Source: Bathynomus jamesi
Taxonomy: Eukaryota > Arthropoda > Malacostraca > Isopoda > Cirolanidae
Assembly (NCBI GenBank): GCA_023014485.1
Contig: JAJOZX010001736.1
Span: 570,501-634,500 of the forward strand
Reading direction: 5' to 3'
DNA length: 64,000 nt
Positions 1 to 8,800 of this stretch are shown here, piece by piece (the stretch's first letter is position 1; each line of letters starts with the position of its first letter). Under the pieces are notes generated by a model, which searched no databases, was not told the origin of the DNA, and saw nothing but the letters and a program-made list of their open reading frames with translations. A program made the translations under genes and the position numbers.

Positions 1-149
1 TATAAAAAGCCATAATAAATGCGTTTTGAAAAACTAGTTTGTGATTTATTTAAGGGGAAGGCCGGGCTATGTGTATATATATATCACTTCATTAAGTGAA
101 CTTGTTATAATTTATAAAAACTCGTAATAAAACGAAGTGAAAGGATATC

Positions 150-446
150 TGCCCAGGGGTCGAGGCCCATCGGGAGGCAGACGATGCGTAGCACACCCAG
201 CTAATCTCACTTTTGAAGACTGTCATGATATCTGCTTTGTGCTTATAATTTGCTGGCCTGCCTAATCGGCGTTTTCTCTTATTGTAACTCTCTCCCCATA
301 TAACCTTTGGTTAGCTTCTGCCCGAATTGTTCATTCTGACGAAGTTCAAGCTTTACACTCCACCTTAGACCTACAGTTTAACGTGGAATCCGAACCACGC
401 CCCATCAGCAGCCCAGCGTCTTAACCACTAGGCCACCTAGGGTACC
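150..446 (-). repeat. tRNA-derived SINE copy 1
   Basis: On the minus strand a tRNA-like head carries an A box TGGCCTAGTGG (complement of 425-435) and a B box GGTTCGGATTCC (complement of 385-396). These are the internal RNA polymerase III promoter boxes. A body of about 200 bp follows; its distal half (171-290) is clearly similar to 655-777, so it is a dispersed repeat. No paired acceptor stem is visible, so this is a SINE and not a tRNA gene. The distal end is approximate. Confidence 0.65.
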
Positions 447-451
447 CATTT

Positions 452-583
452 ATCTACCAACCACTTTATTGTGTGGAAGGATGAACAGCTTGGTTTTGCT
501 GCGCTCCGGCTGCCGTCGGGTCTTGAACCCGGGGCCAATGGATTCGTAGTCAGCGACGCTAACCACTACACCACCGAGGCGCA
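452..583 (-). repeat. tRNA-derived SINE copy 2
   Basis: The minus strand begins GCGCCTCGGTGGTGTAGTGG, with A box TGGTGTAGTGG at 563-573 and B box GGGTTCAAGACCC at 518-530, about 33 bp apart as in tRNAs. The expected 3' acceptor strand does not pair with the 5' end, and a non-tRNA body follows, so this is a SINE head and not a functional tRNA. A (TA)n tract (584-604) abuts the head. The open reading frame across it is a by-product. Confidence 0.7.
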
Positions 584-654
584 ATATATATATATATATA
601 TATAGATACACACACACGGATGTATGTGTTAACAACCGGGTTCGTTGCCCGGTG

Positions 655-777
655 CTGGCAGATGATGCGTAGCACATCCAGCTAATCTTACTTTTGAAAC
701 ATGTCAGGATATCTGCTTTGTGATTATAATTTGCCGAGAACCCTAATCGGCATTTTCTCTTATTGTAACTTTTTAAT
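655..777. repeat. Second copy of the SINE body repeat
   Basis: This segment repeats most of 171-290 in the same orientation (shared blocks GATGCGTAGCACA, ATATCTGCTTTGTG, TTTTCTCTTATTGTAACT). A B-box-like GGGTTCGTTGCCC lies just upstream at about 639-651. It is likely a truncated copy of the same SINE family. Confidence 0.55.
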
Positions 778-1279
778 TAGACTTTAATTTAATTTAACTT
801 TAATTAAAAAAGATTCAGTGTGAACTAACTAATCGGTGCCCGGACAGTTCGCTACTGGACATTTCGCTACCGGACATTTCGCTACCGGACATTTCGCTAC
901 TGGACGTTTCGCTACTAGGACATTTCGCTACCGGACATTTCGCTACCATATATAAATTTACCAGTAAGTAAAATTAAAAAGGTAATAAAATTTATTAAAA
1001 ACTTACGAGAATTATTAAATGAATACAAGGATTATTAAATGATTACATGAATTACATAAATTATTACGCATGATTACATGAATTATTAAAAGAATTTTAT
1101 GTTTTAAAAAGAATGAAAGAATGCATAAAACATTTGATACAATAAAATATCTAAACATATTTAAGATTATGCGCAATAGCGCGAAGGAATTCCAGTATAT
1201 TTCCAGAATCGTATCTTCTCAGTAAATTATGGATCCTCTGCTCACAGTCCCTATACTTTTTCTTCTTCTGAGTTGCGTT

Positions 1280-1321
1280 TAGGTTAGGTTAGGTTAGGTA
1301 AGGTTAGGTTAGGTTAGGTTA
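1280..1321. repeat. Interstitial (TTAGG)n-type telomere-like repeat
   Basis: About eight GGTTA units with one imperfect unit (GGTAA) in the middle. TTAGG is the ancestral arthropod telomere motif. The tract lies inside the fold-back-like element, so it is interstitial and not a chromosome end. Confidence 0.8.
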
Positions 1322-1358
1322 GTAACCAAAAGGGGAGAGGCAGAGGGATCAATGTTAA

Positions 1359-1559
1359 ATGTCGGTTTTTATAAAAAGAGATTCTAAAATTCTAAAAATT
1401 CTAAGAGAAATATCATCAGATGATGAGGCTAAAATTTTAAAATGTTTATCCAAAAGGGCAAGATTGCAGGACTGGGCATGTTCTCTTATAGGAGAAAATT
1501 CTTTAACGACAGAGAAGTTAGATGCTGGTAGCGAAATTTTCGGTAGCGAAATGTCCTAG
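1359..1559 (+). CDS. Short hypothetical ORF in the fold-back-like element
   Basis: A 66-codon open frame starting MSVFIKRDSKILK and running into the right 15-mer repeats, which supply its last residues. The N-terminal two thirds are charged and look protein-like (DDEAKILKCLSKRARLQDW), but I recognise no domain. On the opposite strand, near 1190-1262, another short stretch reads KYRDCEQRIHNLLRRYDSG, so the interior may hold remnants of a real protein on either strand. Coding status is uncertain. Confidence 0.25.
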   Translation: MSVFIKRDSKILKILREISSDDEAKILKCLSKRARLQDWACSLIGENSLTTEKLDAGSEIFGSEMS

Positions 1560-1670
1560 TAGCGAAACGTCAAGTAGCGAAATGTCCGGTAGCGAAATGT
1601 CCGGTAGCGAATTGTCCAGTAGCGAACGGTCCTAGCACCGAACTAATCATGTTAATTTCTCCTTAAAGGA

Positions 1671-1848
1671 CCGATGCGGAACTTGATCGTGTTATAGCTA
1701 CTTTTCGCGACAGATTTGATGAAAGGCAAATAAATGACGACGATTTGGAGGCTTTACCGTGCAACCAACTCAGTGACCTGAATACCGAGGTCGAGGTATT
1801 GGCTCACATCCGTTCCAACAAATGCCAGGTCATCGAGGAACTAATGTA
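1671..1848 (+). pseudogene. Unidentified coding fragment, possible exon
   Basis: An open plus-strand frame of about 58 codons with amphipathic, protein-like composition (DAELDRVIATFRDRFDERQ) runs directly into a good splice-donor match, GTAAGT, at the end. A pyrimidine-containing stretch with AAG precedes it. It begins just right of the fold-back-like element, so that element may have cut it. I do not recognise the family. Confidence 0.3.
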
Positions 1849-2157
1849 AGTTTTTTTTGTGGTTAAGAACAAAACACATTGTATTTTCATTCAATTTATT
1901 AAATGGTAGAAAGCATGTTTTAGTACAATTCGGATTACAGAACTAGCGTCCATTAAATAAGAATAACATTAATGTAGACATTTTACAGTTATAATTTTAT
2001 ATACACACACGTAAAACTTTACACAAAATAGTTACAATTATATATACACACGTAAAACTTTACACAATACAACGAGTGCGTACAAATAGGAACCTTTTTT
2101 TATCTGTCTGCATAGCAATTCATCATTCATCTCAGTGTCGCACAACTTGAATAATTT
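1849..2157. other. AT-rich spacer
   Basis: No gene seen. The segment contains two copies of a short block, ACACACGTAAAACTTTACAC, at about 2005 and 2047, about 43 bp apart, with TATATACAC preceding both. It probably belongs to the flank of the Polinton remnant. Confidence 0.5.
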
Positions 2158-2589
2158 TTAAAAATTTATAAATTCCTTCCCACGTGACATGTGCAGCAGA
2201 AATAAAAGACAGTACATGCCACAAGTATTATTAAAATATCTTTGGAAACGGTAATGATTCCAGACAATTTCAGGGATATGTAGCTGTTCGATAAATTGTA
2301 CAACCACAGGGTCACTCCAGGGATGAGTGCCGAGTGAATCAAAATAGTACGTTCTTTCCCTATTTTTAAAATAGATTGCAAACTAATGAATCCCCTCACC
2401 CACGACAATGTCCATATTCACGATAAGGCTATACCAATCTCTCGTAGTTGGCAATTTCAATGTTTCATTCTTCGCAAACACACCGATAAATTTGGAGCGT
2501 GTGACTCGGTCACTCTTCATTACTCTCTGGAGTGTATTCGCGTCGATTTTAAAAGTCTGTGACAACGTTACTGAAAAGGTCGAACTCAA
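2158..2589 (-). pseudogene. Polinton adenain-like cysteine protease (PRO), broken
   Basis: On the minus strand, SKFIGVFAKNE near the start, a block ending GIH, YYFDSLGTHPW in the middle and NTCGMYCLLFL near the end match the layout of adenovirus-type maturation proteases carried by Polintons. In that family His is followed by Trp, and the catalytic Cys lies in a CGxYC motif. Here the codon after GIH is TAG where Trp is expected, so the frame is broken right at the catalytic His. The reading then continues in the same frame to a stop at 2158. The first codon of the open stretch is not ATG. It would process capsid proteins. Next upstream on the same strand is the capsid gene. Confidence 0.75.
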
Positions 2590-2662
2590 TTAGAGCTTGT
2601 GATTAGAGGTATACCAGTACACTAATAGCCGCGTCTATAGGGTCAGCGAACTACAATCTGAC

Positions 2663-3851
2663 TTAGATGTTCCCACTTTTTTGTGGACTTAAGTGTGTAT
2701 TTACACTAGCAGATAAGTCGGGGGTAATACCAAATGGATAAAGGTTAAATTGATCGATGAATTCTTTCTGCGTTACGCCAAACCCAAGCTCGTCACAGCC
2801 ACCGGCAATATGGGCCAGATTGCTATAAGATCTCGCGCAGAGCGAGAACACCGCGTCTGATGAGTAGTCCGGAACCATAGTCCCGCCCAATTCAACGCCA
2901 TTTACGTATAGAGTTATATTTTTAAGCCCGAAATTCTCGAATTTAAAGGCGCTCTTTTTATATTTTTCATTCGTCGAAGCATGATCCTGCACTCCAATTC
3001 ATATCTTTTTAAGTAGATCTCCCAGGGCCACGTTTTCTAGTTGCTTCGAGGCCAACCCTGCAGGCACCGTGCATAGTTTGATCTGCACTCTGTTAATTGG
3101 GTATTTTACTGTTGCATGTATTAAATTTTTTTCAATTTCTACATATTTCGGCGAACTTAATTTCACTCGCCATACGCGCAGATATGTGTCCATGATGTGA
3201 ATCACAACGGGCTTTGCGCCCTCGTCTTGATCAGGTCCCAGATTTATGCAGATCTCAGGATTCGTGCGGTTGAGTTTTAGTTTCATATCCACCCCAATCA
3301 TAAGCAGTTTCTCCTGGAACGTGAAGTCTGTATGTAGACGTCCAAAACATTCGTATATCTTCTTTTTAGAATTTTTGAATTTATCCTTTATACTACTTTC
3401 GTTTTTAGGATGATATTAGCCCTCGGCAGTTAAAAAGGTAGCCTTTGCTTCTTTTGTAAAGATAAGAACATTTTCCAGATACGTTCGTATGTGATAATAA
3501 CCCGTTCCTGCTGAGATGTTAAACTGATTTAAATACACCTCACACTGGCTGAATATGGAGTGTAGAAAGTTGGTTTCAGGGTATGCAGAGTAACTATCAT
3601 CGCAGTCCTTTCCATCTGAATGAGCTATACGCAGTTTAGTGTACATGTGCATACAGCTTGGATCAAAAAAGTATGGGCCTGAGCTGAGTATCACGAATTT
3701 CTATAGGTGCACTCGGTGAACTAATTGCGTTTAATGGGATAACTGTAATAAAGTCGCTATGCTCAATAGAATCCTGTGTAGGGGGCATATCAAAGAGGGA
3801 CAGTTCCGATTTACAACAGTGTGAGCTATGCGGATGGATGGAACGCGCCAT
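2663..3851 (-). pseudogene. Polinton/adintovirus-like major capsid protein, frameshifted
   Basis: Four consecutive minus-strand frames (3851-3663, 3694-3416, 3301-2999 and 2992-2663) together resemble the double-jelly-roll major capsid protein of Polintons, often labelled F54H12.2-like in animal genomes. The first frame opens with an ATG and has the characteristic start SHCCKSELSLFDMPPTQ. The second begins ILSSGPYFFDPSCMHMYTKL. The pieces add up to fewer residues than the usual length of over 500, and the gap at 3302-3415 contains no clean frame. At least three frame changes make it a pseudogene. Minor capsid and protease remnants flank it, as in Polintons. Confidence 0.75.
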
Positions 3852-3964
3852 GACGAACGAGTCAGAAATAGTGCCATCTCTCTCGACAAGTAGTAATTAG
3901 CTTATGATTCGTGAGAGCAGTGTCCTCAGCTTATATCAGTTAAAAAAATTATCAACCATAGGCT

Positions 3965-4296
3965 TCAGACGCTTCGAACACGTGTTGGTAACCCCTTCTT
4001 CTTCCCGACAGCACTCTTCTTCTTCTTTCCGCCACCAGGTATTTTTCTCTTTGCAGCTTTGATGATTTCGTCCCGTGTACGTTTTAAATGTTTTTTTAGA
4101 GCTTCTTTAGATTTAGATCCACCCATTATATCTTCTACCTCGTTAAATCTGATTCTAACGCCTTCCTCCCGAGGTATCTAGCACCCCACTTCAACAATGG
4201 GACAGCCGTGCGTAGTATGGTTGAAAAAATGGATCCAAGCCCACTCCCACGCTGATATCTCACCCCTCGATAGACTGTGAAAGGGCTTCGGGTCAT
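3965..4296 (-). pseudogene. Polinton minor capsid-like protein, frameshifted
   Basis: From ATG at 4296 the minus strand reads MTRSPFTVYRGVRYQRGSG, then LGSIFSTILRTAVPLLKWG and ARYLGRKALES. This matches the conserved YQRGxGLGSxF / GAxxLG pattern of the second capsid gene next to the major capsid gene in Polintons. The frame then hits TAG; a second frame continues with a glycine-serine turn and a basic tail rich in KKK (GGSKSKEALKKHLKRTRDE, then a GGGKKKK stretch) to a stop at 3965. One frameshift explains both parts. The basic tail suggests contact with nucleic acid. The Tc1 element is inserted 86 bp upstream. Confidence 0.65.
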
Positions 4297-4382
4297 TATA
4301 ACTGAATGCGACGAAAGTGTAGCTTCACTCTTAAGCTTCCATCACCAAATGGGAATTTTTTTCCCTGAATCGTCCTTATATA

Positions 4383-5346
4383 AGCACACCGGACAAAAAA
4401 TTAGTCACCCCTCCCAGAATGTACCTAATAACGTGTGACGGCGCCTCTGGCCTTGATAACCGCACGAATCCGGCGAGGCAGAGACTCTACGAGGTTGTGC
4501 ATGTACTGAACATCGATTTGCTGCCACTCGTTCATCAGCCGGTCCCGAAGTTCCGCCAGAGTCCGTGGGTGTCTATTCCTGCGCTTCACTTTCTGTTTCC
4601 AGCCTGAACAACACCTTCGACGCATTCAGGATTAAAGGCTTCATTGGACCTGCGATGTACTCGTCGCCTCCCATCATTGGAGAACAAACAAAAACGGGAC
4701 TCATCGGACCAAATTACACGTTTCCAATCTGCCGCAGTCCAGTTTTTGTGCCTCTGAGCCCATTTATAACGTGCCAATTTGTGACTTGCTGTTAACAGCG
4801 GCCTCTTCCGTGGTACCCTGCTCCAGATGTCCATCGCATGCAGTTCTCGTCGCAATGTCCGTTCGGAAATTGGTCGCTGGAGAACCTCATTGGTTTCTTG
4901 GAGCAATTGTTCTCTGGTTTGAAAACGATTTGCAGTTACTAGACGAGAAACATGGCGGCGGCCCCTATTGTCGAGAATTGTTTTCCGGCCACAGTTACGC
5001 CGTCGATTGTCAGTTGATTGCGAACTACACCACTCTTTGTAAACTCGCTGGACAGTACGCGTTGACACACCAACAAATTGGGCTACTTCAGACATTTTGT
5101 GTCCGTGGGCTCTGCCAAACACGATGGCTCCTTTTTGCCACTGAGTAACGTCTGCCTCACGACCCATTTTGCAGACTATATCCAACACACACTTTGTTCT
5201 TCACCACCTCACGAAACAGATCTGATCCTGTGTGCTACGTCACCGCTACTTGTCACTTACCAATGCTACATCAGCGCCCTCTGTGTGACCTTGAACTTCC
5301 TACTATCGGTGCTATTAGGGGTGACTAATTTTTTGTCCGGTGTGCT
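4383..5346 (-). mobile_element. Internally deleted Tc1-like transposon
   Basis: Perfect 30-bp inverted ends start AGCACACCGGACAAAAAATT at 4383-4412 and are mirrored at 5317-5346, with TA on both sides (4381-4382 and 5347-5348), as expected for Tc1/mariner insertion. The element is 964 bp, well below a full-length Tc1 of about 1.6 kb, because the middle of the transposase is missing. It sits within the Polinton remnant. Confidence 0.9.
4425..5188 (-). pseudogene. Tc1-like transposase, central part deleted
   Basis: The minus-strand frame from about 5188 has the paired helix-turn-helix DNA-binding region (VTQWQKGAIVFGRAHG, then VGVSTRTVQRVYKEW, then a GRK basic hinge) and the first catalytic Asp in VIWSDESRFCLF. 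The frame breaks after VEGVVQAGNRK and resumes in another frame at RRNRHPRTLAELRD, the normal C-terminal helix, ending near 4425. The segment with the second Asp and the final catalytic Glu (DLNPIE region) is absent, so the protein cannot transpose. The intact ends mean another copy could mobilise the element. Confidence 0.85.
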
Positions 5347-5423
5347 TATATTGAGATATTGGTTAATAGATTTGTTGCAACATTCACATAATGGAGCTTG
5401 TCATATGTAATGCTCAAACTCTT

Positions 5424-6018
5424 CCCTCTATGGTTGGGAATGTGTGCAATGCGCAACAGGCGCGCCTGGGTGTACCCAAAAATTGATGATCAACGATATT
5501 GCTGCAAATATAGCACATGTCTGGGGATGGGTAGCTTTCTCCCAATTTCTCCAAATTCAACTGATACATTAATCTGGACAAGTCATGTTGTGCCTCGTGA
5601 AAGGTATCTCTTTGGAGGACTACACCATATCGACCCTCGGCAACAATTGTGAACAGCTCTTTGTCTTTAATATTTCTACTAAGCGTTCATTTTAACTTCA
5701 ACGTGCGTGCAGGCGTGTCTATGTTTACGACTTCAAAAAGTCGTTTGTCAGGTACAACTTTTGAAGACTCTTGTTTAACCCCGTCACAATGTCCGTGGCT
5801 CTGTCATAATGACCGATTCCTAGTGTTACATTTTTAATATAGTACAGTACCTCACCGAACAGGACTGATTGCGTAGTGTTGTCCAAGGTTATGCCTAATT
5901 TTTCACACTCATCGACTCTTCTAAGGATCAGAAATATGATCTGTTCTTTTTCAAGAATTAAAAATTTGGTGTCTAGCTGGAATTCACAAACACCAACTTC
6001 GTACGAATCACGTTCCAA
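5424..6018 (-). pseudogene. Polinton structural-type protein remnant (possibly penton-like)
   Basis: Minus strand. An open frame of 97 codons starts MERDSYEVGVCEFQLDTKF and ends near 5725. A second frame covers about 5650 to 5424 (GRYGVVLQRDTFHEAQHDL, then YPSPDMCYICSNIVDHQF, with a CxxC). The EVGVCEFQ start recalls the WEVGLxE motif near the start of penton-like Polinton proteins, but I cannot confirm this. Its position between integrase and capsid genes fits a Polinton structural or unassigned gene. Confidence 0.45.
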
Positions 6019-6132
6019 CTCAATGGGCCCACGGAGCTGTTACAAAGTTGGCCAGGGTGTTGTTAGGATGTACAGACAGAGAAGAAGAAGAGGGGAGTGT
6101 GACATAGAAGTGGTTAGGCGCCATGTTGCATA

Positions 6133-6615
6133 CTATTTAAGCTTCATTATTGCAGCAGCTTTTATATAGGTGTTGAAGGTTTCTGGGTACCCTATAAATT
6201 CTTTCCCCATATCCGTACAAAAATAGTCAGGAACCCTGTTTTCTTTCAATATCAGCGTTTTGGTAGCTTTAGCAACTGTTTCAGGCGATTTATTTTTCAG
6301 AGGAATTAGCCACAGATATCTAAAGAATACATATATTATGAATAGGATGTAGCGGTAGCCATCATTATACACCGAATATCTTTGCATGTCTGTTAAATCC
6401 ACTTGTCAAATAGAGGCAATCGAAGCCGCTGATGTCTTGGCCGTTTTAAACCTTTTTCTCACAGGCTTGTGAAGTGTATAAGCATCCCGCTCCCGCAAAA
6501 ACCTCTCAAAATGTTTTTCCTACTACATCAATGTAAACAGCTCTGTACAGTCTATTAACACCACCATAGGAGGCGGGGTTAGAAATGCCATAATAACGTT
6601 TTCTTAATATGTTAG
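6133..6615 (-). pseudogene. Polinton retroviral-type integrase, broken
   Basis: Reading on the minus strand, an N-terminal part (RYYGISNPASYGGVNRLYRA) is followed in another frame by FLRERDAYTLHKPVRKRFK, the conserved linker of Polinton integrases. Then comes the rve catalytic core with the first Asp in VDLTDMQRYSVYNDGYRY and the second Asp in YFCTDMGKEF. An in-frame TGA sits just before the first-Asp block, and the third acidic residue is not visible because the frame ends at about 6133. Integrases of this class insert Polintons and leave short target duplications. At least one frameshift, one nonsense codon and a missing C-terminus show it is dead. Confidence 0.75.
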
Positions 6616-6987
6616 CTATTTGCATATTTTAGAGACACGTGGATAAGGTTTGCCGTTTGGTCTCTTCTTTTTCCTCTTCAGAGATGCTACTGTTGGGAGT
6701 GATGGCGTGCTCAGTTGTGACACAAGCGAGACTTGCTCGAAGTCTTTTAACCTATTGAGATTTCCTCTCAATGTTTTGGGGGCATTTATTTGTTGTAGTC
6801 TTGCTTTAATATGCTTCCATCCTGTTGGTGAGGGCCTGTCCCACTTTTTCACCAGATCATGGACAATGTCGACGATATTCGATCTCTGTACCCTTGTTCC
6901 TTCAACAATGACCTCGCCTGTATCGGTCCACTGTTTGATGGGGTCCTCACAAAATAGATTATAAAGACTTAAGCCTTTATTCCTCAA
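6616..6987 (-). pseudogene. Conserved Polinton-associated protein fragment
   Basis: A 123-codon minus-strand frame with GEVIVEGTRVQRSNIVDIV, then PSPTGWKHIKARLQQINAP, and a basic C-terminus (SLKRKKKRPNGKPYPRV). The pattern of a GEV.V.G block, an I.DIV/L block, an aromatic-Pro-x-GW block and NAP/NVP is one I associate with a short unassigned protein repeatedly found beside Polinton integrases. The function is unknown. The 5' part is not visible, and a Penelope-like fragment begins about 70 bp upstream. Confidence 0.5.
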
Positions 6988-7057
6988 TGTATGTGGGAGA
7001 CTGCTTTTTAATACATGCTCGATGTGTTGCCTTCAGCAATTCTTTGACTGGTGGTTT

Positions 7058-7108
7058 ATTCATCATAAATATTTTTCACGTGTTACTTTCGTGAAATAAT
7101 TTTCATAT
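7058..7108. repeat. Penelope-like terminal fragment
   Basis: The block CATCATAAATATTTTTCACG through GAAATAATTTTCAT is the reverse complement, with minor differences, of 30703-30755, which joins the Penelope-like inverted pair there. It therefore marks a second, truncated copy of the same terminal sequence. Confidence 0.5.
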
Positions 7109-7573
7109 ATATATATATATATTTAAGAGAAATCCAATGACAAGGAGAAATGTAAATGCCATGAAAAGTCTTCTTTAATGCGCAACGTTTCGAGCAATAC
7201 GCTCATCTTCAGGCTGTTTAATAACAATGTGAAATTAAAATCAATATTGAATGAAAAACAAAACAGAAAATTTCTATAACCTATTCGTAAAGACAAATTT
7301 TAAAAGACTGAGAAAAGAGGGTTAAATTCTAAGTTATACAGATTTACATATAAAAATTAAGAAGTTATTTTTAAATACATGTAGTAAAAGTGAAATTAAT
7401 ACACTGGAAAAATTACCAATAGTACACTGGAAACACTGGAACTATCTACCTTACACTGCAGTATCCGAGGCCGACTAATTTGAGCAGACAAAGAACGGGA
7501 AACACGAGAGAATGGCGAGGGCGATTGGGGACGGAGGGATTATAAGGAATTGGGGAAGGAGGAGGGATCATAG

Positions 7574-7885
7574 CAAATTGAGAGGGACGGCCGATGAGTC
7601 AACATTCAGACTAGGGGACAATGCTTTAATGAACAGCGATTCTAAAATTCTTAGTGAGTTGGGACAAGTATTACAACCAAGAATTTTAAAATTGTCTAAA
7701 GTGACATCAACCTTACATTGAATGCTGTGTTCACGAATACTGGAGGCTTCTTTGGTTTTTAAAATTTTACCTGTTCGGCCACTTATTCCCATATGCGAAT
7801 AAAATCTAGCCCTGAGAGAGCGAACAGTGCTGCCGATGTAATTCCCAAGGAGACACCTAGGGCAGGTAAATAAATATACAACACC
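7574..7885 (-). pseudogene. Penelope GIY-YIG endonuclease, C-terminal domain only
   Basis: The open minus-strand frame enters from the right arm and reads GVVYLFTCPRC, then NYIGSTVRSLRARFYSHMG, and ends LRILESLFIKALSPSLN. The VVY and YIG pair with the following Arg is the GIY-YIG nuclease signature, and CPRC is the usual Cys motif of canonical Penelope endonucleases. This domain nicks target DNA for retrotransposition. No start codon belongs to it; the frame through the right arm only makes it look longer. The reverse transcriptase that should precede it is absent. Confidence 0.8.
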
Positions 7886-8246
7886 GCTATGATCCCTCCT
7901 CCTTCCCCAATTCCTTATAATCCCTCCGTCCCCAATCGCCCTCGCCATTCTCTCGTGTTTCCCGTTCTTTGTCTGCTCAAATTAGTCGGCCTCGGATACT
8001 GCAGTGTAAGGTAGATAGTTCCAGTGTTTCCAGTGTACTATTGGTAATTTTTCCAGTGTATTAATTTCACTTTTACTACATGTATTTAAAAATAACTTCT
8101 TAATTTTTATATGTAAATCTGTATAACTTAGAATTTAACCCTCTTTTCTCAGTCTTTTAAAATTTGTCTTTACGAATAGGTTATAGAAATTTTCTGTTTT
8201 GTTTTTCATTCAATATTGATTTTAATTTCACATTGTTATTAAACAG

Positions 8247-8276
8247 CCTGAAGATGAGCGTATTGCTCGAAACGTT
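8247..8276 (+). ncRNA. Hammerhead-like motif of Penelope termini (right arm)
   Basis: CCTGAAGATGAG, a 5-nt loop and GCTCGAAACG give a CTGANGA core half, a GAGC/GCTC stem and a GAAAC core half, resembling the small hammerhead motifs described in Penelope-like elements. One base (T) before the stem departs from the textbook core, so catalysis is uncertain. The mirror copy lies on the minus strand at 7187-7216. Confidence 0.4.
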
Positions 8277-8372
8277 GCGCATTAAAGAAGACTTTTCATG
8301 GCATTTACATTTCTCCTTGTCATTGGATTTCTCTTAAATATTAAATTGAAGCTCTGTAGAAGCAACCCGCAT

Positions 8373-8375
<3 letters not shown>

Positions 8376-8412
<37 letters not shown>
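8376..8412. repeat. (TA)n microsatellite
   Basis: About 18 TA units. The following AT-rich segment, 8413-8678, shows no gene. Confidence 0.95.
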
Positions 8413-8414
<2 letters not shown>

Positions 8415-8675
8415 CCTTCTACCCAGTTATCCCTTAATAACGTTTATATCTGCAACCAAAAGAAATACCTAAAACACCATTACATCATTCTGTTTATTTA
8501 GAAGAGTTAAGGGAAAAAAATTCATGTAATATATTGGAAATAAATATACATTCGAAAATAATATACAGCAAAAATACAAACATTAAACGAAGGATATAAA
8601 TATACATTCTTAAATAATGATAGTAGTACAGGAAAAAACTTTATAATCATTTAATTTATGAACGAGCAAATACGC

Positions 8676-8678
<3 letters not shown>

Positions 8679-8719
<41 letters not shown>
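8679..8719. repeat. (TA)n microsatellite
   Basis: About 20 TA units. The next 80 bases up to the first mariner-type element are AT-rich and featureless. Confidence 0.95.
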
Positions 8720-8800
8720 TGTATATATAAACACCAAAACTTATATAAAAAAAAATAATAGTAGAGGAGTAAACTATATACCCGTTGATATATATATATA

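Larger units (their letters stand above)
834..1640. mobile_element. Fold-back-like DNA element with 15-mer tandem inverted ends
   Basis: Both ends consist of tandem copies of a 15-bp unit, GGACATTTCGCTACC at about 841-945 and its complement GGTAGCGAAATGTCC at about 1529-1633, closed by CGGTGC and GCACCG. AACTAAT occurs directly on both sides (827-833 and 1641-1647), consistent with a 7-bp target duplication. Long inverted ends made of short tandem repeats are typical of fold-back elements. The interior holds a telomere-like repeat and a short open frame. The superfamily is unknown. Confidence 0.65.
7119..8341 (-). mobile_element. Penelope-like retroelement fragment with 456-bp inverted terminal repeats
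   Basis: Near-perfect 456-bp arms at 7119-7574 and 7886-8341 are inverted around a 311-bp core that encodes a GIY-YIG endonuclease on the minus strand. Penelope-like elements typically carry terminal repeats (pLTRs), sometimes inverted, and often copies truncated to the 3' end. Each arm carries a CCTGAAGATGAG ... GCTCGAAACG segment of the hammerhead-like type. A (TA)n tract lies at the left border. The reverse transcriptase part is missing. Confidence 0.8.

Noticed and set aside
508..583. tRNA gene on the minus strand
   Set aside because: A and B boxes are present, but the 5' acceptor strand GCGCCTC has no 3' partner and a SINE body follows; treated as a SINE head.
841..1633. CRISPR-like array from the 15-mer repeats
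   Set aside because: The repeats are contiguous without spacers, occur in inverted orientation at two ends, and the window is eukaryotic.
7512..7948. Two proteins starting MARAIGDGGIIRNWGRRRD on opposite strands
   Set aside because: Both starts lie in the inverted arms of the Penelope-like element; only the GIY-YIG part between the arms is coding.
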